Of a stretch of 64,000 nucleotides of DNA, positions 53,383 to 64,000 are shown in pieces. The notes beneath the pieces were generated by a model, which did no database searches, was not told where the DNA came from, and was given only the letters and a program-made list of their open reading frames with translations. Every line of letters begins with the position of its first letter. Positions within the stretch are counted from its first letter, which is position 1. A program made the position numbers and the translations under genes. This stretch comes from Strigops habroptila (lineage: Eukaryota > Chordata > Aves > Psittaciformes > Psittacidae), in contig NC_044282.2 of NCBI RefSeq assembly GCF_004027225.2, positions 65,395,225-65,459,224 of the forward strand. Reading direction: 5' to 3'.

Positions 53383-56300
53383 GCCAAATTTGGGAATAAT
53401 TATATCTGCTCTGCTCACATAACATTCCACAACTGGGCAATTGGCCTAATGCCATTTCAATGCAAACCAACTCTAAGTCACCACCAGCTCCTCATTTAAA
53501 TTCACTGAACTGCTGACTTACAACTGACCGAGCAGACAGAAAAGACCACAATATAAACAATTCCATAAACGCACGGAAATCGAGACAAAGATGCTCCTTT
53601 GAAACATCTGGCAATCAGTTTGTGTGTGGGGAAGACAGGTCTTGGTGCTTTTGGTGCTGTTTGGAGCCATGTTTCCAACGCACACTGCATACGTGGAAGA
53701 ATGGGAGTATGACAATCCAACATCTAGATTTATTTCAAATCCCTCTTAGGCCAGATGAGGGTACAGAGTCCAAACTGGTGCTCCAAAAATAGCTCTCTCA
53801 GCTATGGTGGGAATCAAGGCTCCTTACAACAAGAACTAGACACTATAAACTGATAGGTTTGGGTTAGAGATGGGGTGGCTGCAGCTCACTGCTCCCTTGA
53901 AATGACACTGGCTGCACTTTGGCTGTACTGTTGGTGCGGAGATGTAGGAAAGGGTGAGGGGAAGTGTTCCTCAGCAAGGGTTCCTCCAGAGCACATCAGT
54001 GACACCACATAAGCCTGATGGGGTCGTATTTGCTTACCAGAATCAGGAAAGTGGCTCAGAGACAGCACCCTTCTCCAGCACTGAAACCCAGCTAGCCATG
54101 ATTTAGAGAAAGGGTTCCTACTTAGAGCCTGCTGAATTTGAATAGATTGCTCAGGCACCTGGATTTACCTAATGTCATCTTTCCTAGCTCTCATGGCAAT
54201 AGAACTGCTTCAGCTGCTCTCAAGAGATCCCTGACTGATCCTGGATATTGAAAGGGTAGAGGCTGGAGCACTCATCTCCTCACCCACCTCACTGCCTTTA
54301 TCTTCCTGCTGTTTCCCTCTGTGACCAGTTCTCCACACTCCCTTCAGCCTGTTCCTTCCAACATTCTGCCTGTTCTTGGTATAAATGTCAGGGGTTCACT
54401 CTTGCTTCTTTCTGCTTGTGAGACAACAGCAGGGGACCACACAGAAACCAAGAGACCCCTGTCTGAGGATCTCATCCTGACTGCTGGTGCAGCCAAAGGC
54501 CATTGCATGCAGGACTCCAGGGCAGCTGAAGCAGAGAGTATTTCTGTCAGCATTCAGAAACATTGTGCTATTTGTAGCATGGTATTTTCTCTCTAGATTC
54601 TGTCTTGTTGTTTATCATTTACCTATGACAACAACCCTGTCAGGTAGCTTGGGACCATATATGGCAATCTCACATATTTCTCACGTAAGTGTTTTCTAGA
54701 AATCAACCCTGTTTTTCTGAGATCTACCCTTGTTATATGCCTACACCCCAGATGCTTTGCATCTCAATGAACATAGATCAAGAAAGCAAACCCATTGCAG
54801 AACAACATGACTGAGGATAAAACTGGCATATGTGGTACTGAAAACAGGCATCAGATACAAGTCTGAAAGACAATGAGAAGGATTTTGACAAATATGTGCA
54901 AAAGGAACCATTCTTTTTGCATGGCAGTTGCTGTTGAGACAGAAGTTGTCATTAACCCAGAAAAACCTCAGCCATTTCCATTTTAAAACCTGGAACTGAA
55001 TCCAACTTTCACGTACATTTAATGGACATTTTGCCACTCACTGTAAAGAGAAAAGAGCATGATCTTCGAGAAAAAAATCTTAAATAATTTTTATTTAACA
55101 CCTCACTGCCAGCCACACAACACTGGTTCATGAGGAAAACTTATCTAAAGCACCTGAACCTGTCACCTGAATTTCACTGACTGTGTTGACATACAGATGC
55201 AAACTGCACTTGTTCAATTACAAGAGGTTATCGCAGGTAGTCTTATATATATCTCTCTCTCAAAAAAAAACCCCAAGCTGTAGAGGTAAGTTTCAGTGCT
55301 CCTAAACATTTAAAAAAACCCCAAACAACCACCTCTGAAATGCCTTAGAAATGAAAAAGCCTTAAAGTAGATGTTAATAGAGATTACAAGTGTATATGTT
55401 ATTACCCTGAACAGCTCAGTATGCAAGGAACTGCTGTAATAGTGCCCGTCACATACACAGAGTTAGTAGTTTGTAGCTCAGCATTTCCTACCAGCTGATT
55501 TACAAGGGTGTTTGGAGGCTCTTGACTCCTGTCATCACAGAAAGGAGCTGACGCACAAGGAAGGAGAGTAGCTATGGAAATCAACTCAACTTTGGCCAGT
55601 AAATAAGTTGGATCATTAACACAGAATAATGGTCCTCAACCACTGTTAGCACATCATAAATGTAAAAAACTCACAAGCCATACGCCTTAAAGGGAAGGGA
55701 CTGCCTTTAAATTAATCATGTTGATTTACTTTCTCATTGGCTTTCTGCATTCAGAGCCTGTATTGAAAAAAAAATACACAATTAGTCACACTGGAAAGCT
55801 CTGCTACTGAGAGAGCCAAAAATCTTGCTATCCTGCTGACAGTGAGGTACTCACACAATATCATTTTCTAGAAGAACGAAACAGTGTCAGCCCTGTGAGA
55901 AAATAGTACATGTTGCCGGTACATCATTTGGGCTGTCCATAGCTTGCTGACCTGCTACACTTGTCAGCTGTTTTCTCCTCTTAGCTTAACTGAGTAACAT
56001 GCTTAAATTAGGGCTGAAGTCAATTGTTTTCAGCCCGCACTCATCTGAAGGTTTGTTACATCTCCTTCACACCTGAACACGCCAGCACTGCCAACAACCT
56101 GCCAGTTTTTGCCAGCTACATTGGTTTGTCTATTGCCTCTGCTGGCAAGCCTTGCTGTCATTCGAATGTACATACACTAAAATACACTTTGCGCACGCTG
56201 CTGATGAGTTACACATAAAAATATGTTGAAGCCAGATGTACACATAATATTGCAACACTGAGGTCATTAACTTCTGCCACTTTGAGGATATGGTCTAGAC

Positions 56301-59300
56301 CACAGTGGTAAAATGGGGCTGTTTTGACATTCATCAGCTGGTTAATCCACTTGGTAGCCCTCATATGTCAAGAATGTGAGCCTACATGTTCATTAGGTGC
56401 TCAAAATCACCTGTGTCCTGGCTTCAGTGACAACCTGTAACAACCTGTAAGCATGGTCAAGACTCAGAAAAAGAGTTCCTCAGAAAACAAACAAAACAAA
56501 CCAACCAACCCAAACTAATCAAAACCTCCTCCCAACAAGCACTGTTGAGTGTCAGCAGCTCCATCCTTGCCCAAATAAGCCTGAGCCAAAAATCAAGAAA
56601 ACCTACAGGCCCTTCAGACATAGAAGATTTCTAACACCCACCTAAAATAACTGCCATTTCATCTGTTTTCTGTAACTACGTAGGGTGCTTTGTAGTTAAC
56701 GCAGGATTGTTTAAGGATAATTCTGGGATTTTGAACGGCTTGTAAATCAAAAGAGAATGGGCTGCTATGCAATGCCTTCTTTCGTACTATGGCTCTAGTA
56801 AAATACAGCTAGGGACATTTGTAAAAAGTACTAAACTTGCACTCCAAACAGAAGATTTATGTGTTCCATCTAAAACACACATTACAATGTTTTATGTTTT
56901 ATGCCATTGCAACTAGAACAGATGGAGACAGTCCCTTCCTTGAAGAGCTGGGAAAAGTTAAGACACCTTTGTTGGATCCCCAAAACAAGAGAAACCAGTG
57001 CCTGGTCATTCTGCATGCCCAGAGGTTAATGTTAAAGGAGGTAGCAGTGATGCAGAAGACCTGGGCATTTCAGACGTTTAGAAGAGTATCTCAGTGCCTC
57101 TGAAAAGATCCAAGAGGTACTACAGCCCTGGGAGGAAAGAGAGACTACTACATAAGGGTTGTCATAATGGGTAACACCTAGCATGGGGAGGCCATGCTCA
57201 GCAAATTCCTTTCACTGTCAGCAGAGAGACACATGAAGACCACATGGAGCAGGAATTAATTCAGACACGGCTAGAACCACAGGGAACATGGACCCTCAGG
57301 TTATCTGCTGCACAGCCAGCTTACAGACCCAGACGGGGTCTTCACAAGAGGGTCCCTACTGTGTTTGGGGGATGCCCTGGGGACAAAACACACTCCTGGC
57401 TCCCTCAACTCTAACACAGACAAGAGCTCTGCAGTGCCCTGTGGAAGAGCCAGGCAGTCTGGCTTTAGTAAGAGTTCATTCTCTGCTCAGCTGCAGCTTT
57501 AACTTAGCTAACAGTAACCACAGAATTTTTCTTTTACTAACTGCTGCCCATTTAGAAGGCAGCAGAAAGCACGTATTATTCATTCAGCTACTCTCATAAT
57601 GCCCACCCTATGAAACCCACAGCCACAAACAAATTTAATGTAAAGCTTGATTGGTAAATTCAGTCAGAAAATCTCCTTCTGTTTGATAATGCAGTAGTAG
57701 GGGGTACTTCAGCTATAATGGTCTAAGATAAATGCAGTTTGACTGAATTAAAAACATTGCAGAGAAATGTGCCAATTCAGTTTCACGTCAGGATGAGAAA
57801 AAGCAAAAACATTCTGTGAAGATGAATTGCAATGGTTTGATTTCCTGTTTTCAATTTGCTTGGGGTTTTTATATATTCCACAGAAATATTTGAATTAGTT
57901 GGCATTGCCCTGCCATTAGCAGAAATGAATGCCCTTGGCATTAGTGAAATGATCTGGTAGGTCTAAAGACCATTTTAAATTCATTCTATGGATAATTTCA
58001 AATCTTGAAATGTCTGAATTTAAAATAAATAAAAATAAAGCATGCTATTTTTTCAGGAAAGCAACTATCTAGTTTCTGATCAGCAGCATTGCCAGACACA
58101 GCAGAGAGGGAAGCAAACTGCCCGAAGTTTGAAGATTTATCTACTCTTTGATTAGAACAAGTTTCTTCCCCATACACTGAGCTGGGAAGCCACAAAAAGC
58201 TTCCACTGCCAGGAGCCATGTTGTACTGTACATATTTTTGAAATTAAAAGAAGAAAAAAAAGGAAAAAAGTGCACTGTCCACTGCTAGCAGCCCAGCACC
58301 TTTCAGAAGATATTCTGCATTACACTACACAATATATGGTACAGCTTATAGCAGCACTAAAAGTTACATTCAGGAACCACATTGTAAACTCTAAAATGAG
58401 AAATAAAAAGCTAAATTGTTTCCCTATAATCAATTTTCTTGAGAATTATGAACGTCTAAGTTTTATGAAGGACATGGATGTAGACCATAACAAGTTCTCC
58501 CTGCCATCCTCAATTCCCAATCCAGGAAGAGCGTCCGAGCCTCCAGACCACGGTTTTTGGCAGCGCCTGTCTGAGTCATCCTAACACACCACGATTCCTT
58601 TTGCCATTTGACACTTCTAGGAAGGCTGCGCCCTCTCCTGACAGTTTAGGACTCAGCAGCAGTGACTGATAAAGCTGCTTTACTGCAGCTAACAAGTTAG
58701 GGCTGGACCACGAGTTACCAAGACCAGTCCTGCTTGACTTAAAACGTTTATTGCACTATGCAAAGAGGCTTCACAAGGAGATGGATATCTCAAAGTTACA
58801 ACGCTTTTTCACCATGCTGTAAGAAAAGAAATTGCTTGGGAAGTATGCATGTATGGGAAGAAAACAGCCCCTACCATATGTTTGAAAAAGGATAGAACAC
58901 CAGCTTCTGGTCCAGAAACAACTGAATACCACCAAGAAAAAAAAAGGAAATGTCCCTCTGGTCAAACTGGCAGGGACCATTTGGAGGGATTTTCTGCCTT
59001 TCTTTATAGCTTAGGATATGAGTCACTTCCTCAAATCATCTGGGAATTTTATTTAACAAATTTCCTTCTATTCTAGGGCCTAATTACTGACACTGTTGAT
59101 CTTTCTGGCTCTCTTCTCATGGTATGTGGTTGTGCTTCTGGCTTTGGTCTTTTCCACAGAAGGCCTTTATTCTTTTCTTTAGGGTGCTCAGGCTCAGACT
59201 GCTGTCTGGGGAGTTTATAGGCAGTGTGTTTATGCCATATGCTTATTCAAATCATTGATACATCAGCTGTATAAGGGAAGATAATTACTAAATTACTTCC

Positions 59301-59712
59301 TCTAATTATAATATTTACAAAGTTGCCATAAGAGTGATTAACACTTATGGTCAATGACCATCAAGTAAACACAGCTGGAATAGGAAATGATTCTCCATGG
59401 ACTAACACCACACACTGATATGTATTTTGGGCCCCTGAAACTTAATGGCTACTGTCACATATGCGAAGAAACGATCTAGTTTGTCTGTTGCTTTACAATA
59501 AAGTATTTCACTGCTTTTAGGGATTCTTCCCTGCATCCTCGCATTGTAAAACACGTTACTGTACACTGGGTGAAGGTCAAAGAAAAATTTGCCCTGCCTT
59601 CCAGTTCCCTCACAGCTTCTCCTTCTGCCCTGCCAGGTCACAAGCTTTACACTGTTGCTGATACTAAGCTGAAATACAGAAAACAGCCACCAGGCGGCGA
59701 AATGTAACTAAC

Positions 59713-59752
59713 GCAGCCTCATTAATAGTCACACAGCCTCATTAACAGCCAC
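59713..59752 (+). repeat. 20-bp tandem duplication
   Basis: GCAGCCTCATTAATAGTCAC is followed by ACAGCCTCATTAACAGCCAC. Two adjacent copies with three mismatches. Confidence 0.75.
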
Positions 59753-60068
59753 CTATGATTATATTCAGCTACTTTAACTGGATTCCTAACGTAACAGAAA
59801 CACTGTATTAACAATGTAATTTCCCCATGCTTCACAAAGGCTTTTCTTATTAAATTAGCAGATGAATTGTAATTACTCTTAAATGCATTTGAGGCATTTT
59901 TATCCCACAAACCTACCTCAAACATGAAAAGTTCCACGAATAGCCTTGTTTCAAGCCTTCCTCAGCCAAACTACTGTGTGTTTAAATATATGTCTAAACC
60001 TTTGTAGGAGAAAAGCTTTAATATTACACTTTGATCACTATTTTATTATTGTAATTTGCCAGCATGTT

Positions 60069-60101
60069 GTAACTGCTGCACAGTGTAACTGCTGTACAGT
60101 G
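60069..60101 (+). repeat. 17-bp tandem duplication
   Basis: GTAACTGCTGCACAGT is followed directly by GTAACTGCTGTACAGT, two copies differing by one base. Confidence 0.75.
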
Positions 60102-61346
60102 TTCGGTTCAGTGCCGTCAAAGGATGAATGGCAGGCTTTGCACATTATTTCAAAACACGTTATGCATTTTTAAAGACCTAACATGCTTGTAGTTCTGACA
60201 ATATTCACCAGTAAACAGGTATCAGAAAACAACAACAACAAAATATTTTAAAAACAGAAGGATGCATATGTTATTACCTCCCATTACTTTATTTAGTGGT
60301 TTTGCTGTAAATGTTTTTCCACCTATGAGGTCAAACCATTATCTACTTTTGCTCCTCGGGAAAAAGGGTAAATAAGATATATATTTTAAAAATACTTAAA
60401 AATAGAGTGTTTCCCTGTATGCCTTTCTGACAGTCTTTCTACTCCTTTTTGACGGAATTTGCACAACCAACAAGCCAACAAAACTGTAAAAAGCCAGTTC
60501 AACTAAAGCATGATTTGACTAACGTTGCACCTACAGCTAGCCTATGTACACACCTTCCCTATGAAGCATAAGCACATATGAACGTCTTTTCCAGAAACAA
60601 ATGTGTACCAAGCTACTCTTTGAACTCCGGCAGACCCTGATGCCCACAAGCGGGGTTTTGGGCGCGATGCAGACAGCCCTCAGGGACTCCACCGGGACTA
60701 AGCGGTTTGCAGGCTCTTCAGTTGAAGGAACTTACCCTGTGGTCACAAGGAGACATAAAAGGTGGAATAGTGAGTGGTATGGCAGCCTGTTCCAGAGGTG
60801 GCTTTGGAGACATGGCTGTGGGGTCATACATACGGGATCAGGCTACTCCAACTTCAAAGGAGTGAAACTCTGCAACAAGCAATTTCCTATGCAGAAATAC
60901 CGGCCTAACCCTCAGCACTTGTAAATTAAACCCTCCCACAGCGCAGACATAACCACGATCGTCTTGGCGGCAGAGAAACTCCGCTGGGGCCGCCGCCCCG
61001 GTGCTACCGGTACCACATTCGACCCGCAAAGCGCAGCCCCTCCGCACGCTCTCCTCCCGTCACTTCCCCGCACCGCCTGCGAGAAGGGTTTCGCCCCAAA
61101 CTCCCCATTTCGATTCTGGATGTGTATTCTTTTATGTCTCAAAGCAGCCCGAACCCCTTCACGGGATCCCTGACAGGATCCCCGGCACCGAGAGCAGGTT
61201 TCTACCTAGCGCAGCCCACACAACACTCCTGAGGGGGAAAATTAAAAAACAACGCTATAAAAAACCTTAAAACACCTTATTTTGCCTACGCCAGGGCACG
61301 GAAAACGCCGCAACCAGGCGCTGCCCTCTTTCCTCCCGAGCTCAAC

Positions 61347-61424
61347 ATGGCGGCCGCGGCATCGCCTCCCTCCTCGCCCAAGATGTCGGCGCTGCCGCGG
61401 TGGAAGCGGCTTGCCAGCACTTAA
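61347..61424 (+). other. Upstream ORF (25 codons)
   Basis: ATG within the first YY1-like site opens a frame reading MAAAASPPSSPK and then MSALPRWKRLAST to TAA. It is too short for a recognisable protein and lies upstream of the candidate first-exon donor, so if transcribed it would act as a 5'-leader uORF. A second, 27-codon uORF starts at 61426 and a 9-codon one at 61684. Confidence 0.4.
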
Positions 61425-61429
61425 GATGG

Positions 61430-61801
61430 CGGCGGCGCGGCTCCCCCGCTGTGTAACCCCACCCAGAGCGGGGCAGGCACCGCCGCTCGGTAGTTTATTT
61501 ATTTACTGAGGCGCCCGCCCCGTCGGCCGCTGCGGGAAGTGACGCGGCTCTGAAGGCGGCAGCGCGGTGCGGGGCTTGCCGGGAGGCCAAGTGGGCGGTG
61601 GCGGGGCAGGAGGCGGTGGCCGCCGGGAGGGGGCCGGGCCGCAGCGACGCGGTTCCTGTCGCCGTGACATGGGTTCCCCCTCGATGGCGGTTACCGTGGG
61701 AGGCCTCAGATAACCGGCCGGGTCCCCTTATCCCCTTCCCTCCCCCTCCCCGCCCGCCGCCATGCACGCCCGGGCTCCGCCGCCCCCCAAGCAGCCCGCA
61801 G
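61430..61801 (+). other. Candidate first exon of AFTPH (5' leader)
   Basis: The sequence ends at a strong splice donor, GCAG then GTAAGA (donor GT at 61802-61803), on the + strand in the heart of the CpG island. An ATG at 61762 in good context (GCCGCCATGC) would encode MHARAPPPPKQPA before the donor. I cannot tell whether translation starts here or in a later exon. The known aftiphilin N-terminus is not in this window, so I take this exon as mainly 5' leader. The start of the exon is not fixed by the sequence. Confidence 0.5.
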
Positions 61802-64000
61802 GTAAGACCCGGCGCAGCCGCTACCGTGTGCGGGGAGGCGACTCGTTTCCTCCGGGCCTGGCCGGGGACGGGCACCCCCTGCCCCGCGGTGGCGGGTGGG
61901 GACCCTTCGGAGCTTCAGCCGGGGGCCTGCAGCGGCCGGGGCCTGTCAGGGCACCGCGGTTTCCGACCTTCCCCTTCCTTCCCCGGGGGAGGGCGGTGGG
62001 GCCGGGCCGTTCTGCCCGGCGGGAGGGCTGGGTAAGGGGGTGAAGCCCCGCGGCGCTTCCCCTCGCTGAGGCGCCTCTCCCTCGGTGCGTCCCGCCGCGG
62101 CTGGAGCGAGGGGACGGGCCGCGGCAGGGCCGGCGTCGGAGACCGGCGGCTTTGTCCTTCGGCGGCGCGGGCCCCGGGGGTCGAGCGGGCGGTTTCCCGT
62201 AGCGGCTCCAGGTGGGGTGGCAGCCGGAGCCTCGCGGTTCTGTGGGGTTCAGCGGGGCCGCAGCTGGAGGAGAGGGCTCCGTGATGCGGTGCAAGAAGTT
62301 GAGCTGTCCTGTGGGTTTGCTTTTCCTAATAAGCTTTCTTTTTTAAGGGGCATGAAGCGTGTCAGTTGCTAAATGCATCTGAAGATGACACACTGAAGTG
62401 GAGTTGTGATTTTATTTTATGTTTATAGAAGTAGCACCTTTTAAAATGGGGCAAAATTGCTGAAATGCTTTTTGGTCTTGACACTTCGGTTTGCTGTTGT
62501 AAGTGGCTACCCGATGAACTAAAATGATCTTTTTCCTTAAAAACAATTCCTTAAACCAAGGGTTAAACCTTGGGATTCCCTCACAGTGTCTGTAAGTTGG
62601 CTTCTTGATGGTGTCAGCCCTTTCCTTCCAGCTTCAGCACAGAAATTGAAATCAGAAGTCTGCTCCTTTTGAGGCGAACATCTGTTCATAAATGCAGTGA
62701 ATAGAAGCAGCATCATTGACAAGAGCTGTAGTGCATTGGTCATATAAGTTTTGTTCTCATGCATGTTTTGCATGAATGTGATGTGCTTCATTAGAACTAT
62801 TTTTTTGCAGCTGTTGAGTCCATCATAAAGTGAGTTTGATGAACCCTGCTTTTTGACTGGTCTGGTCCTTGGAGGTTGAACAAAATTAAAAGTATTTCCT
62901 CATTGTTTTATCCTCTGGACAAATGAACTAGACTTGGAAAACCAATTAGCCTACTTTAAGCATAAAAACGTTAGGTTGTGTTGTCGACGCACAGTATGCA
63001 CGTTCACAGCTAACACAGAGGTAGCAGCTCCTCGTGATGAAGTTGGAGCTGTACCTGGAGGAATATAACATTAATTGGGAGAGCCAGGGGAGGAGATGAA
63101 GTACCTGTGGCTACTGATAGGTTGTGGGGTTTTTTTTAAACGTTCATATTGGTGAAAATAAATAGCATATATCTGAGCATATGCTAATTTAAACTTAAGA
63201 ATACAAATTACTGCTATAATAAAGGGACTTGAGAAAAGCCAGTATGGCTGTGGTGTCCCCATTCCACATAATGTTTGCATAAAGTACATGTTGTATGACC
63301 TTCTGAGGTCATGTGAAAGTATGACCTCTTCTCTTTACTTCCTTGATTTGATTATAAGCAAGCAGTTGAAGGAGCTCGGCCTTGACAGATCAGTTCATGC
63401 TGTCTGATTTTTGCTTTTTAAAGTATTTTTATTTTGGTTTTGCTCACATCATGGTTTTACTTCACAAAGGATTTAATAGTCTATAAAATTCAGAGTTATA
63501 CACAGTGAATCGTATTTGTGTTGTCTATTTCTGTTGATGAAGACAGCGTGTGAACTTACATTTATTCTTGAAAATTTCTTTAGTAACTTGCTAAGTTAGT
63601 GGAAGGATTTTAACACCCTAATTACATAAAATGATATCCTGAAACTTTTAGTACTTTGAAAAGACTTGTCTTTCACAGTGGAAGTAATGGAGCAGCCTAG
63701 ATGGGCTTCACTCAACTCTTTGCCCTTTCCTCTTGAAATATTCATACAGCTTTCCTTGCAGATACGTAGTAGTATCAGTTGGAAACCCAGCGGTAAAGAA
63801 GCTGATGCTGGATCTGGTTGTTCTCACTATACTCAGCAGCATAATGTTCTTTCAAATTCTTTTTTGACAAAATGCTCATTCCTTTCTGTGCTATTGTACT
63901 GTTTGACAATTTAAGCTATGTCTTTGTGAACGTTTCAGTGCAATGACATGCTAACCCTTTCATGGGGACTCAAAATACTCCAAAATACTCCTAACTTCTC
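61802..64000 (+). other. Candidate AFTPH intron 1, runs off window
   Basis: Begins at the donor at 61802. CpG-rich up to about 62.3 kb, then AT-rich. No exon with a recognisable aftiphilin segment and no transposon is seen before the window ends. Confidence 0.45.

Larger units (their letters stand above)
44253..61300. other. 17-kb intergenic stretch without recognised gene
   Basis: No exon, RNA gene or young transposon found. Open frames are all 138 codons or fewer and motif-free. Small features are a G17 run at 52.88 kb, a pair of 20-bp duplicated units near 59.72 kb, a 17-bp duplication near 60.07 kb, and A/T simple sequence. Long AT-rich stretches at 57.6-60.4 kb could include conserved non-coding elements, which cannot be judged from one sequence. 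Confidence 0.5.
61300..62300. promoter_or_regulatory. CpG island promoter, probably of AFTPH
   Basis: A second CpG island about 1 kb long. Four YY1-like ATGGCGG-type sites lie at 61344 (AACATGGCGGC), 61380 (AAGATGTCGGC, weaker), 61423 (AAGATGGCGGC) and 61683 (GATGGCGG), all in the same orientation. This is the usual arrangement downstream of a start site of a broadly expressed + strand gene. There is no TATA box. In vertebrates the gene next to LGALSL on the same strand is AFTPH, a clathrin-adaptor accessory protein of the trans-Golgi/endosome system, so this is most likely its promoter. The gene name is inference from gene order. Confidence 0.75.

Noticed and set aside
54625..54665. Possible MIR 3' core (ACAACAACCCTGTCAGGTAG)
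   Set aside because: Only about 20 bases resemble the element, too little to call.
61598..62294. Long open frames on both strands in the second CpG island
   Set aside because: Stop-poor because of GC content. The splice donor at 61802 ends the only plausible exon, and no motif is seen.

Overview
The window looks like avian nuclear DNA. Four truncated CR1 retrotransposon tails end in the bird-type ATTCTRTG run, there is one solo endogenous-retrovirus LTR of a type I associate with birds, and the introns are short. The only intact protein-coding gene I can fully reconstruct is LGALSL (galectin-related protein) on the + strand. The LTR type, and a decayed copy of what I believe is a bird-expanded RhoGAP family, suggest a neoavian bird rather than a galliform. 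That last step is inference.

Layout. Positions 1-24.5 kb are AT-leaning intergenic DNA with no recognisable exon. They hold degraded MIR-type SINE remnants, a 36-bp tandem duplication, an 89-bp direct repeat in two copies 704 bp apart, and a TATATG/TGTATG microsatellite. A decayed minus-strand RhoGAP pseudogene of the TAGAP/ARHGAP20-like type lies at about 24.6-26.3 kb. It keeps recognisable introns but carries at least three stops, a palindrome-associated frameshift and loss of the catalytic arginine finger. Further intergenic DNA with a minus-strand CR1 follows, and a second minus-strand CR1 abuts the LGALSL CpG island.

LGALSL occupies 32.6-39.0 kb: five coding exons (171 residues), a 2.8-kb last intron holding a + strand CR1, and a roughly 2.2-kb 3' UTR with an AU-rich element and two AATAAA signals. 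Downstream come another + strand CR1 (40.0 kb), a perfect 13-bp inverted repeat (43.0 kb), the solo LTR (43.66-44.25 kb), and 17 kb with no recognised gene. At 61.3-62.3 kb a second CpG island carries several YY1-like ATGGCGG sites, short upstream ORFs and a strong splice donor. From vertebrate gene order this is most likely the first exon and promoter of AFTPH (aftiphilin), with the remainder of the window being its first intron. No AFTPH coding exon is visible, so that name rests on synteny only.

The genes are independent eukaryotic transcription units. I found no new multi-gene system. The most unusual sequence is the step-by-step decay of the RhoGAP copy, followed by the retained galectin tryptophan in LGALSL and the two unexplained repeat structures at 1.0/1.7 kb and 43.0 kb.
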